Origin: Scolanthus callimorphus
Taxonomy: Eukaryota > Cnidaria > Anthozoa > Actiniaria > Edwardsiidae
Length of the DNA stretch: 64,000 nt
Assembly (NCBI GenBank): GCA_033964015.1
Contig: CM066913.1
Coordinates: forward strand, 34,361,577-34,425,576
Direction: 5' to 3'
This document shows positions 43,867-55,300 of the stretch, in pieces; position 1 is the stretch's first letter, and the number at the start of each line of letters is the position of its first letter. The notes below the pieces were generated by a model. That model saw nothing but the letters and a program-made list of their open reading frames with translations. It had not been told where the DNA came from and made no database searches. The translations under genes and the position numbers were made by a program.

Positions 43867-45989
43867 TGTATTATTGTTATGTGAAGTTAAAATGGAAATT
43901 GCTTGAAAAGTAAGCGAAAATGTATATAAAAGTTGAATATGAATTTGTAACACTTTTGTTGTTGTTGTTGTTTTTTTGTTTTTGTTTTTTAATGTCTTGA
44001 CAATGAAATGACAAAGGCGATATGCGGAGTGATATAAAAAGCTGTTAATATTTTTATTAAAATATGAAAATTGCGAGGTGTAAGCTTGATCTTTTTGTAT
44101 TTTTCTTGTGTATATATATATTTTTGTTTTGTTTTTGTATTAACTATATTGATATGTACACTTCTCTCTGACTTTGGTAACTCTCTGGCAGTAAAGTGGA
44201 CTCAAATTATTTATATTGTAAATAGTAGTGGTTTATGAAATGTTGTTAATACTTGTTGCATAAAAATTATTTCAATTCAGTAGTGGTTTAACAAATGCCT
44301 TTTAATGCTTCTTTACTGAAAATAATACACATCTTGCTATTACAATATACACAAAATTATTTAAATATACATTATAAAAATCTTGAAAAATTTAATTTTA
44401 AAACAAAAATAAAATTAACAATATTAGCTTGGACAATTTCAATGGTGGGCCATTCCTTGTTATGGTGTTGTCTTTGTGAGGTTTTTATATGGCAACTTGT
44501 TGTTGAACTTGGCAATGCAGGCTCTGCACATTCGGGTGTATTGGTTGCCATTCGTGAATGTTTTTGATGCTATTTTGGGTTCACTTTATGGCAGACCCGT
44601 AATGTGGGCACATCCCTCTGTCTGGGCATGTGATTCTCATGTTGAGGTGGTTACCGGTATAGTGGAGTGGGATGATGATCCGTAATTCTATAGCCACTGT
44701 GGTCAACTGGTTTTAAAGTTTTCCGTTGTCAGATGTTGAGATTAAGGATGCACCAATTTATGATGAGAAACTGAATAAAATATCCTTCAACACAATTTTT
44801 TTGTCAAATCATGAAAATATGTAATTATGTAATGTGCATTACAAAGATACAAATTGATAGCATGTGCAATAATCATAAATATGAACAGCTTGATGTTCTG
44901 TCTCTACATGCTGCCCATATGTTGTTTCTAGTGGCGCACCTGCCAATCCCAGATTCAATTCATATCGACTTCAGTTTAGCTTTGTTGTTTAGATTCTTTC
45001 TCTGTGTGGGCTGATCTTTCTTCCTCTGCATCTTATCAAATGTTTTGCCTATGGCAAATCTGTCTGGGTCATTACACAATTACTGTTTTCAATCACCGAA
45101 AACTTTAGTTTAGCATAATTTATCAGAGAGATGCTGTGTGACTTGAGGGGTTGTTTTCCTAAAAGTTTTAAATTCCCAATTTCCACCGTTCATTTTGCAA
45201 TTGCTCTTTAAGCACTTTCTCCGTAATGGGGTAAGCTGTCCGTATAGTTAACGTTTCTGTGAAACAATCTACTCTAAAAGCAATTAAAATGGAGTTACAA
45301 GATTCAGAAAAGTCTGATATCCCAATCTCCATGTCGAAAGTTTTACCTATAGCAAAACTAGAGCTGCCTAATGCACCCCTCCTCTTATCGATAACAGAGT
45401 GCATTGTTTTTGCACTCGTACGTCTGATGGATAAGAGAAATAATCTCCGCTTTGGTGATGGTAAAACAAGATTTTCCTGGAATTATCCTTTCCAAGAAAA
45501 AAAAAGAAAAAACAAAAAAACAAATATGGTCTCTTGCTTCCTTGTCCAAAATTAAATCATTTGATTTCATAAGCTGCATGGTATAATAAACCATGGTTGA
45601 AGTAACCATGGTATAATAAACCATGGTTGAAGTAACCATGGTTGAAGTAAACTTAAAAGCCAGAATTATTTACGAGTAGGAGCGATAGCGTCCTTTTTGA
45701 TAAGTTGACCAAATTAATCTGTAAGACTTAATTGAAAGTAACATAATCTGGCGTAAGCATTATTAAACTCGCGCATGGCCAAACGTGAAGTGACTCACGC
45801 ACCAGAATGACTCGGCAAAAGGCTAGCGTAGCTACGAGGCTAGAAATGACAAGGCAATAATTCGGGAATAACTCTCAGCTGTAATTCAGGTGTGCGAATT
45901 CAATAGAAGTTACCTAAAAGAGATAATTATGATAATTATGATAATTATTCAGGATTTGATCAAAATAAGGCTAAAAATCTTTCATGACA
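43867..45989 (-). repeat. Complete short LTR-like unit U5, 2123 bp
   Basis: Near-identical to U2 along its length, including the CCATGG duplication (45588-45645), and bounded by the 41-bp spacers. Confidence 0.7.
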
Positions 45990-46429
45990 ATCTCCCCCAC
46001 GTTAAAGTTCGAGTTCCATCGAGGACCAGTTGTATTATTGTTATGTGAAGTTAAAAATGGAAATTGCTTGAAAAGTAAGCGAAAATGTATATAAAAGTTG
46101 AATATGAATTTGTAACACTTTTGTTGTTGTTGTTGTTTTTTTGTTTTTGTTTTTTAATGTCTTGACAATGAAATGACAAAGGCGATATGCGGAGTGATAT
46201 AAAAAAGCTGTTAATATTTTATTCTTAAATATGAAAATTGCGAGGTGTAAGCTTGATCTTTTTGTATTTTTCTTGTGTATATATATATTTTTGTTTTGTT
46301 TTTGTATTAACTATATTGATATGTACACTAAGATACAAAATGTAATGAGACCACTAAGGTGGTACAAGTGTTTTAATTTTGCTGCTGGTGCCTGATAGCT
46401 TCCATGGCCTCATGCCATCCCTCGGGTGG

Positions 46430-46757
46430 TATGGTTGTTGTTGCTGTTGGTATTCCGCCTCCGCCCGTTGGAGCCACCATACCCACTCATCCCTCTGTGC
46501 ATGCCGGGAAGGCGGACGTGGAGGTGGTTCTATTGGGGCGGGTTACCCAATTCTGGAGCGACAGCTTCCCCACGAAAAACACCCGCGCCAGGACACTTCG
46601 TGGTTTCACCGGGAGTATTATTTCCCGGCAGTGCGGGCAATTGGTTTGATTATGAATATCAAACCATAGGTGTAGGCATTCCTCATGGACTGCCTGCCGG
46701 CAGCAAGGCAGTTATGTGGATGGTACATTATCAAGGCAGATCACGCAATCCTTAGTC
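46430..46757 (-). pseudogene. RING-like segment, unit U6
   Basis: Minus strand: after a pyrimidine tract and TTAG (possible splice acceptor), CVICLDNVPST, then an in-frame TAA, then LPCCRQAVHEECLHLWF and later CPHCRE. Relative to U7, a 43-bp deletion downstream of the RING shifts the frame. Confidence 0.5.
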
Positions 46758-48653
46758 TAAGGAGTGAGAGAAGTGAGGGGTTGTTTTCCTAAAAGTTTTA
46801 AATTCCAAATTTCCACCGTTCATTTTGCAATTGCTCTTTAAACACTTTCTCCGTAATGGGGTAAGCTGTCCGTATAGTTAACGTTTCTGTGAAACAATCT
46901 ACTCTAAAAGCAATTAAATGGTGTTACAAGATTCAGAAAAGTCTGATATCCCGATCTCCCTGTCGAACGTTTTGCCTATAGCAAAACTAGAGATGCCTAA
47001 TGCACCCTTCCTCTATTGATAACAGAGTACATAGTTTTTGCAAACTCGTACGTCTGATGAGTAAGAGAAATAATCTCCGCTTTGGTGATGGTAAAACAAA
47101 GATTTTCCTGGAATTATCCTTTCCAAATGCCACAAGAAAAACAAAACAAAATATGGTCTCTTGCTTCCTTGTCCAAAATTAAATCATTTGATTTCATAAG
47201 CTGCATGGTATAATAAACCATGGTTGAAGTAAAGCTTAAAGTCAGTAAACTAACAAAGTTGGGAAAGGACCCACTGTAAATGGCTCAGCTGTTGTGGGTT
47301 CCTGCCAGCAGAGGCAAAGCTAATAAAATAAATAAGTAACTTGTAGAGCAAAAACTTACCATTCTGTGAGTCGATGATGATTTAAGGGAAGGGGCTGAAG
47401 AAAGTATCGTTTTTTTTCTTTTTATATGGTCGAAAGGATGCTGTCATTTAAAAAAGCAATCAAAAATTTATTGTCCGGTTAATTTTATTATTATTGTTGG
47501 TTGTCTTTAATGTGTGAGGCAGTTGACATCCCACTTTAATGTGACTTTCCTCAATCTAATGTATAACAGTCCTTATTAAAAACACATCAAGTCCAATATG
47601 AAATCGCAATGCATTTTTGGGTACACATTTACTTTAATTTATATTAATTAGGTCTGTGTTGAAGATTTATCACCCCAGTTTTACATATACATAGTCTATT
47701 TCCTCTTGACATTATTTTATATTTACTCAAATACAATTTCCACCGTTCATTTTGCAATTGCTCTTTAAACACTTTCTCCGTAATGGGGTAAGCTGTCCGT
47801 ATAGTTAACGTTTCTGTGAAACAATCTACTCTAAAAGCAATTAAAATGGAGTTACAAGATTCAGAAAAGTCCGATATCCCAATCTCCCTGTCGAAAGTTT
47901 GATTTCATTTGATTTCATAAGGTGTGTGGTATAATAAGCCATGGGAAAGGACCCACTGTGAATGGCTCAGGGAAGGGGTTGAGGAAAGAGTGTGTTTTTT
48001 ATGGTCGAAAGGATGCTATGTCATTTAAAAAAGCAATCAAAAATTTATTGTCCAGTTAATTTTATTATTATTGTTGGTTGTCTTTAATGTGTGAGGCAGT
48101 TGATATCCCACTTTAATGTGACTTTCCTCAATCTAATGTATAGCAGTCCTTAAAAACACATCAAGTCCAATATGAAATCGCAATGCATTTTGGGTACACA
48201 TTTACTTTAATTTATATTAAGGTATTAGAATCGGCTAATTTTCATACCTCTCAAAATTTTTCAAACTTCACATGTGAATTGCTAATGCTATCTAATTTTC
48301 AAAACTTAATTTAAATTTTCGAAACCTCCTTTTAGAACGAAAGAAAATTACCTTTTAAAATGGCCATTTTCAGCTAAAAATCAATAACTAACAGGATTAA
48401 GCCAAAGGTCAACCGGGGAGAATGGTCACGCTACGAAGTAGATTTACTGATTATTCCACAAAACTGGCCGCACATTTCTTGTCATTGTTATCGTAGTGCC
48501 GTTCAAGGCAAATACAGCCTCTCTAACCTGTAAAACATTCTTTACACATGCCAAATGCTATTATATTCGCTCCACGAGCTAACAAATTCACAAGTTCGCG
48601 CTCATCAGACAAAAGCCACGCACATGCACAACACAACTCCATATTGCTGAACG

Positions 48654-48930
48654 GCGTCTGAATCAAAAAAATTCCCAACGGCACATGATAAGATCGGCGT
48701 CTGAATCAAAAACGAATTCCCAATGGCGCATGACAAGATCGGCGTCTGAATCAAAACGAATTCCCAACGAATCAAAAACGAATTCCCAACGGCACATGAT
48801 AAGATCGGCGTCTGAATCAAAAACGAATTCCCAACGAATCAAAAACGAATTCCCAACGGCGCATGATAAGAAAGATCGGCGTCTGAATCAAAAACGAATT
48901 CCCAACGGCGCATGATAACATCGGCGTCTG
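48654..48930. repeat. 45-bp minisatellite, U6 copy
   Basis: Units of GATCGGCGTCTGAATCAAAA followed by ACGAATTCCCAACGGCGCAT and GATAA. Some units are partially duplicated. 45 is divisible by three, so the minus strand keeps an LIQTPILSCAVGNSF repeat open. Copies at 52985-53215 and 57040-57240 have fewer units. Confidence 0.85.
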
Positions 48931-49075
48931 TTCCCGTATACGATACGGATGAGTGCACAAAAGTCGTGCTATACTGCTATGGTCTGGTAGTGACCGCACT
49001 AAAGTGTAAAAGGCTTATTCTTTTCGCAGAAAGATAAATATTGTATTCTAATTTGTTTGCAGGTGGCTCCCCAGT

Positions 49076-49627
49076 TCAGCGTATTTTCTTGGTGTGATGC
49101 CTATATCGATGTGTTATATATGACTCGGCAATGTCATATTTCTTGCCACAACACTGCATCTCGAAACCTGGATGCTGTTTAAAAAAAGCCTTCACATAGT
49201 TCCTCCATGAGAAATCATTTGTATCCTTCTTGTCGAACTGTCCAATTTTTGTTCTCGCTTTCTCTGAGAATTGTTTCGAATTCTCTTCCCGCTTGCTGAT
49301 CTCCTCGACTAACTTGTCTTGGAGACTGGTTGCATCCGTGGTCTTCTTCTGTCTTCTTGTGTCCTCCTCCGTAGCACTCGCTACCATCTCTGGCTGACTG
49401 TCGTCAGCTTCCTCCGTCAGCTTCCTCTTCTTCCGGCGGTTGTCGAAGGCTGCTACCATCTCTGGTGGCAAGTGTTTGACTGGTTCCCAAGTGTTGTCAT
49501 CTTCAGTATATCCAACCCATGAAACGAGCATCTCTACTCTTCCTTTTCTCTTTCTTTTCTTTAGGATCTCTTTGACGTAAAATATTCCTTGTAGTATTTC
49601 TGGCTCTGGCGCCTTCCGTTTTGACAT
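49076..49627 (-). CDS. Chromodomain protein, 183 residues
   Basis: Minus-strand ORF starting MSKRKAPEPEILQG. Residues about 15-60 form a chromodomain: Y17, W37 and Y40 match the aromatic cage spacing of methyl-lysine readers, and NTWEP (45-49) is the conserved core. A basic segment NRRKKRKL follows, then a charged, probably helical region, then a C-terminal CCGKKY with HRYRHH that could be a C2H2-like finger. The family is best described as chromodomain plus unknown tail. It lies inside a repeated LTR-like unit, not in a pol gene, so it is not a chromovirus integrase tail in its usual place. This is the only intact copy; the tails at 53365 and 57391 are identical but lack the chromodomain. 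Whether it is expressed is unknown. Confidence 0.7.
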   Translation of the reverse strand: MSKRKAPEPEILQGIFYVKEILKKRKRKGRVEMLVSWVGYTEDDNTWEPVKHLPPEMVAAFDNRRKKRKLTEEADDSQPEMVASATEEDTRRQKKTTDATSLQDKLVEEISKREENSKQFSEKARTKIGQFDKKDTNDFSWRNYVKAFFKQHPGFEMQCCGKKYDIAESYITHRYRHHTKKIR

Positions 49628-49696
49628 CTTGGCGGTTGTGATTAAACGGCGTCCGTCCCTGCCCTTTTAACCACTCCTGCGGATCGGAATCAATGC

Positions 49697-49800
49697 GTTT
49701 TGATTGGTTGTTCACAAGAGCCAATCAAAAGGCGAGATTAATCTACGTGAACAAAGGGTAATTGGCTTCTAATTGGCTCTCGTGAACAACCAATCAAAAC
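49697..49800. promoter_or_regulatory. CCAAT-bearing inverted repeat, candidate promoter
   Basis: Two 29-bp arms (28 of 29 matching) contain GATTGGTTGTTCAC and AGAGCCAAT, giving four CCAAT boxes in both orientations, 70 bp upstream of the chromodomain ATG. An ACTTCCGG ETS-type site and a TATATAA lie farther out at 50054 and 50185. Conserved at 53750-53855. Promoter function is inferred. Confidence 0.4.
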
Positions 49801-51799
49801 TGGAGGGATGATGTGAAGAAAAAAATATCAGAAGTTTTATGCTAACTTTTATCAATTTTGATCATTTTTTGTGATAGGATGACCTTGTATTTTGAAACGT
49901 GAAACAACGTGCAAAATTCTGCACGCTTCAAGGATGAACGCAAAAATAAACCCTTACAGGGAAATATCGGGTTTTAAGTTAGTCGAGAAACACCTTTTTT
50001 TCAATTTACAAATGTTAAAATACAGTTTTTCGCGCGCGCGCGCTAAGCCACACAACTTCCGGTTGTAATGTTTACCGGTCAACATTATAATGTTTCCCGT
50101 TGCCAGTAGCAACCTCGAGACACTGACATTTCTTCACGCGCGCGCGCCACTATTTCAACCAATCAGAGCACGAGTTGACATCTGGTATATAACAATGCTA
50201 GTTATATCTCCTCTACTAGTGCTGATGGAAGATCAAGTAAGCTTTTTATTGAAGCACAATGTTACATGGAAAGAATCAATGAAACAATCTACTCTAAAAG
50301 CAATTAAAATGGAGTTACAAGATTCAGAAAAGTCTGATATCCCAATCTCCATGTCGAAAGTTTTACCTATAGCAAAACTAGAGATGCCTAATGCACCCCT
50401 CCTCTTATCGATAACAGAGTGCATTGTTTTTGCACTCGTACGTCTGATGGATAAGAGAAATAATCTCCGCTTTGGTGATGGTAAAACAAGATTTTCCTGG
50501 AATTATCCTTTCCAAATGCTGCAAGAAAAAAAACAAATATGGTCTCTTGCTTCCTTGTCCAAAATTAAATCATTTGATTTCATAAGCTGCATGGTATAAT
50601 AAACCATGGTTGAAGTAAACTTAAAGTCAGTAAACTAACAAAGTTGGGAAAGGACCCACTGTAAATGGCTCAGCTGTTGTGGGTTCCTGCCAGCAGAGGC
50701 AAAGCTAATAAAATAAATAAGTAACTTGTAGAGCAAAAACTTAACAGAATAATTATGTTTGCCAGGAAATCCTTTCGAGAATAACTCAGTGGAAAATCGA
50801 TCAATTGAAAGGGCACATCGGATATTCATAGCGGTAATAGGTGTAATTCAACAAACAGAATGTTCCGAATATAAAAGCCAGAATTATTTACGAGTAGGAG
50901 CGATAGCGTCCTTTTTGATAAGTTGACCAAATTAATCTGTAAGACTTAATTGAAAGTAACATAATCTGGCGTAAGCATTATTAAACTCGCGCATGGCCAA
51001 ACGTGAAGTGACTCACGCACCAGAATGACTCGGCAAAAGGCTAGCGTAGCTACGAGGCTAGAAATGACAAGGCAATAATTCGGGAATAACTCTCAGCTGT
51101 AATTCAGGTGTGCGAATTCAATAGAAGTTACCAGAAAGAGATAATTATGATAATTATGATAATTATTCAGGATTTGATCAAAATAAGGCTAAAAATCTTT
51201 CATGACAATCTCCCCCACGTTAAAGTTCGAGTTCCATCGAGGACCAGTTGTATTATTGTTATGTGAAGTTAAAAATGGAAATTGCTTGAAAAGTAAGCGA
51301 AAATGTATATAAAAGTTGAATATGAATTTGTAACACTTTTGTTGTTGTTGTTGTTTTTTTGTTTTTGTTTTTTAATGTCTTGACAATGAAATGACAAAGG
51401 CGATATGCGGAGTGATATAAAAAGCTGTTAATATTTTATTCTTAAAATATGAAAATTGCGAGGTGTAAGCTTGATCTTTTTGTATTTTTCTTGTGTATAT
51501 ATATATTTTTGTTTTGTTTTTGTATTAACTATATTGATATGTACACTAAGATACAAAATGTAATGAGACCACTAAGGTGGTACAAGTGTTTTAATTTTGC
51601 TGCTGGTGCCTGATAGCTTCCATGGCCTCATGCCATCCCTCGGGTGGTATGGTTGTTGTTGCTGTTGGTATTCCGCCTCCGCCCGTTGGAGCCACCATAC
51701 CCACTCATCCCTCTGTGCATGCCGGGGAAGGCGGACGTGGAGGTGGTTCTATTGGGGCGGGTTACCCAATTCTGGAGCGACAGCTTCCCCACGAAAAAC

Positions 51800-52020
51800 C
51801 GGGTGGAATGGTACGGGTACCTCTTGGAATATCATGAAGTGTACCCGCGCCAGGACACTTCGTGGTTTCACCGGGAGTATTATTTCCCGGCAGTGCGGGC
51901 AATTGGTTTGATTATGAATATCAAACCATAGGTGTAGGCATTCCTCATGGACTGCCTGCCGGCAGCAAGGCAGTTATGTGGATGGTACATTATCAAGGCA
52001 GATCACGCAATCCTTAGTCT
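51800..52020 (-). pseudogene. RING-like segment, unit U7
   Basis: Reads CVICLDNVPST, stop TAA, LPCCRQAVHEECLHLWF, then CPHCREIILPV and onward to VPFHPVFRGEAVAPELG. The Cys-x2-Cys, Cys-Cys-x4-His-x2-Cys and Cys-x2-Cys pairs fit a RING-type zinc finger, with Gln where the first ring His is usual. The TAA corresponds to CGA in the diverged copy near 61985. Identical in U8 (55852-56070). Confidence 0.55.
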
Positions 52021-53364
52021 AAGGAGTGAGAGAAGTGAGGGGTTGTTTTCCTAAACGTTTTAAATTCCCAATTTCCACCGTTCATTTTGCAATTGCTCTT
52101 TAAACACTTTCTCCGTAATGGGGTAAGCTGTCCGTATAGTTAACGTTTCTGTGAAACAATCTACTCTAAAAGCAATTAAAATGGAGTTACAAGATTCAGA
52201 AAAGTCCGATATCCCAATCTCCCTGTCGAAAGTTTGATTTCATTTGATTTCATAAGGTGTGTGGTATAATAAGCCATGGGAAAGGACCCACTGTGAATGG
52301 CTCAGGGAAGGGGTTGAGGAAAGTAGTGTGTTTTTTATGGTCGAAAGGATGCTATGTCATTTAAAAAAAGCAATCAAAATTTATTGTCCAGTTAATTTTA
52401 TTATTATTGTTGGTTGTCTTTAATGTGTGAGGCAGTTGATATCCCACTTTAATGTGACTTTCCTCAATCTAATGTATAGCAGTCCTTAAAAACACATCAA
52501 GTCCAATATGAAATCGCAATGCATTTTGGGTACACATTTACTTTAATTTATATTAAGGTATTAGAATCGGCTAATTTTCATACCTCTCAAAATTTTTCAA
52601 ACTTCACATGTGAATTGCTAATGCTATCTAATTTTCAAAACTTAATTTAAATTTTCGAAACCTCCTTTTAGAACGAAAGAAAATTACCTTTTAAAATGGC
52701 CATTTTCAGCTAAAAATCAATAACTAACAGGATTAAGCCAAAGGTCAACCGGGGAGAATGGTCACGCTACGAAGTAGATTTACTGATTATTCCACAAAAC
52801 TGGCCGCACATTTCTTGTCATTGTTATCGTAGTGCCGTTCAAGGCAAATACAGCCTCTCTAACCTGTAAAACATTCTTTACACATGCCAAATGCTATTAT
52901 ATTCGCTCCACGAGCTAACAAATTCACAAGTTCGCGCTCATCAGACAATAGCCACGCACATGCACAACACAACTCCATATTGCTGAACGGCGTCTGAATC
53001 AAAAAAATTCCCAACGGCACATGATAAGATCGGCGTCTGAATCAAAAACGAATTCCCAATGGCGCATGACAAGATCGGCGTCTGAATCAAAAACGAATTC
53101 CCAACGAATCAAAAACGAATTCCCAACGGCACATGATAAGATCGGCGTCTGAATCAAAAACGAATTCCCAACGAATCAAAAACGAATTCCCAACGGCGCA
53201 TGATAACATCGGCGTCTGTTCCCGTATACGATACGGATGAGTGCACAAAAGTCGTGCTATACTGCTATGGTCTAGTAGTGACCGCACTAAAGTGTAAAAG
53301 GCTTATTCTTTTCGCAGAAAGATAAAATATTGTATTCTAATTTGTTTGCAGGTGGCTCCCCAGT

Positions 53365-53748
53365 TCAGCGTATTTTCTTGGTGTGATGCCTATATCGATG
53401 TGTTATATATGACTCGGCAATGTCATATTTCTTGCCACAACACTGCATCTCGAAACCTGGATGCTGTTTAAAAAAAGCCTTCACATAGTTCCTCCATGAG
53501 AAATCATTTGTATCCTTCTTGTCGAACTGTCCAATTTTTGTTCTCGCTTTCTCTGAGAATTGTTTCGAATTCTCTTCCCGCTTGCTGATCTCCTCGACTA
53601 ACTTGTCTTGGAGACTGGTTGCATCCGTGGTCTTCTTCTGTCTTCTTGTGTCCTCCTCCGTAGCACTCGCTACCATCTCTGGCTGACTGTCGTCAGCTTC
53701 CTCCGTCAGCTTCCTCTTCTTCCGGCGGTTGTCGAAGATCGGAATCAA
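53365..53748 (-). pseudogene. Chromodomain-less copy of the tail ORF
   Basis: Same C-terminal 120 residues as 49076-49627. A deletion of about 232 bp (junction GAAG/ATCGG near 53737) removes the chromodomain and the original start. The remaining frame starts at MIPIFDNRRKKRKL. Confidence 0.75.
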
Positions 53749-55300
53749 TGCGTTTTGATTGGTTGTTCACAAGAGCCAATCAAAAGGCGAGATTAATCTA
53801 CGTGAACAAAGGGTAATTGGCTTCTAATTGGCTCTCGTGAACAACCAATCAAAACTGGAGGGATGATGTGAAGAAAAAAATATCAGAAGTTTTATGCTAA
53901 CTTTTATCAATTTTGATCATTTTTTGTGATAGGATGACCTTGTATTTTGAAACGTGAAACAACGTGCAAAATTCTGCACGCTTCAAGGATGAACGCAAAA
54001 ATAAACCCTTACAGGGAAATATCGGGTTTTAAGTTAGTCGAGAAACACCTTTTTTTCAATTTACAAATGTTAAAATACAGTTTTTCGCGCGCGCGCGCTA
54101 AGCCACACAACTTCCGGTTGTAATGTTTACCGGTCAACATTATGTTTCCCGTTGCCAGTAGCAACCTCGAGACACTGACATTTCTTCACGCGCGCGCGCC
54201 ACTATTTCAACCAATCAGAGCACGAGTTGACATCTGGTATATAACAATGCTAGTTATATCTCCTCTACTAGTGCTGATGGAAGATCAAGTAAGCTTTTTA
54301 TTGAAGCACAATGTTACATGGAAAGAATCAATGAAACAATCTACTCTAAAAGCAATTAAAATGGAGTTACAAGATTCAGAAAAGTCTGATATCCCAATCT
54401 CCATGTCGAAAGTTTTACCTATAGCAAAACTAGAGATGCCTAATGCACCCCTCCTCTTATCGATAACAGAGTGCATTGTTTTTGCACTCGTACGTCTGAT
54501 GGATAAGAGAAATAATCTCCGCTTTGGTGATGGTAAAACAAGATTTTCCTGGAATTATCCTTTCCAAATGCTGCAAGAAAAAAAACAAATATGGTCTCTT
54601 GCTTCCTTGTCCAAAATTAAATCATTTGATTTCATAAGCTGCATGGTATAATAAACCATGGTTGAAGTAAACTTAAAGTCAGTAAACTAACAAAGTTGGG
54701 AAAGGACCCACTGTAAATGGCTCAGCTGTTGTGGGTTCCTGCCAGCAGAGGCAAAGCTAATAAAATAAATAAGTAACTTGTAGAGCAAAAACTTAACAGA
54801 ATAATTATGTTTGCCAGGAAATCCTTTCGAGAATAACTCAGTGGAAAATCGATCAATTGAAAGGGCACATCGGATATTCATAGCGGTAATAGGTGTAATT
54901 CAACAAACAGAATGTTCCGAATATAAAAGCCAGAATTATTTACGAGTAGGAGCGATAGCGTCCTTTTTGATAAGTTGACCAAATTAATCTGTAAGACTTA
55001 ATTGAAAGTAACATAATCTGGCGTAAGCATTATTAAACTCGCGCATGGCCAAACGTGAAGTGACTCACGCACCAGAATGACTCGGCAAAAGGCTAGCGTA
55101 GCTACGAGGCTAGAAATGACAAGGCAATAATTCGGGAATAACTCTCAGCTGTAATTCAGGTGTGCGAATTCAATAGAAGTTACCTAAAAGAGATAATTAT
55201 GATAATTATGATAATTATTCAGGATTTGATCAAAATAAGGCTAAAAATCTTTCATGACAATCTCCCCCACGTTAAAGTTCGAGTTCCATCGAGGACCAGT

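Larger units (their letters stand above)
46031..51207 (-). repeat. Long LTR-like unit U6, 5177 bp
   Basis: Shares both ends with U2/U5 but carries an extra interior. In minus-strand order this is: IPGKS frame (50600-50290), a CCAAT-rich palindrome (49697-49800), the intact chromodomain ORF (49627-49076), a 45-bp minisatellite (48654-48930), two partial IPGKS copies (47890-47735 and 47200-46800), and a RING-like segment (46757-46430). It is the longest and most complete unit. Confidence 0.6.
51249..55259 (-). repeat. Long LTR-like unit U7, 4011 bp
   Basis: Same layout as U6, lacking about 1 kb (one IPGKS partial copy and spacer) and 230 bp of the chromodomain. The 54142-54651 block repeats 50090-50599 at an offset of 4052 bp. 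Bounded by 41-bp spacers. Confidence 0.65.

Noticed and set aside
50090..50599. 169-codon plus frame, also at 54142-54651
   Set aside because: It lies opposite the IPGKS frame; comparison with the diverged copy at 62355-62705 favours the minus strand as coding.
51597..51931. Plus-strand frames over the RING region, repeated at 46379 and 55649
   Set aside because: Antisense to the RING-like segment, whose Cys/His pattern and conserved block are on the minus strand.
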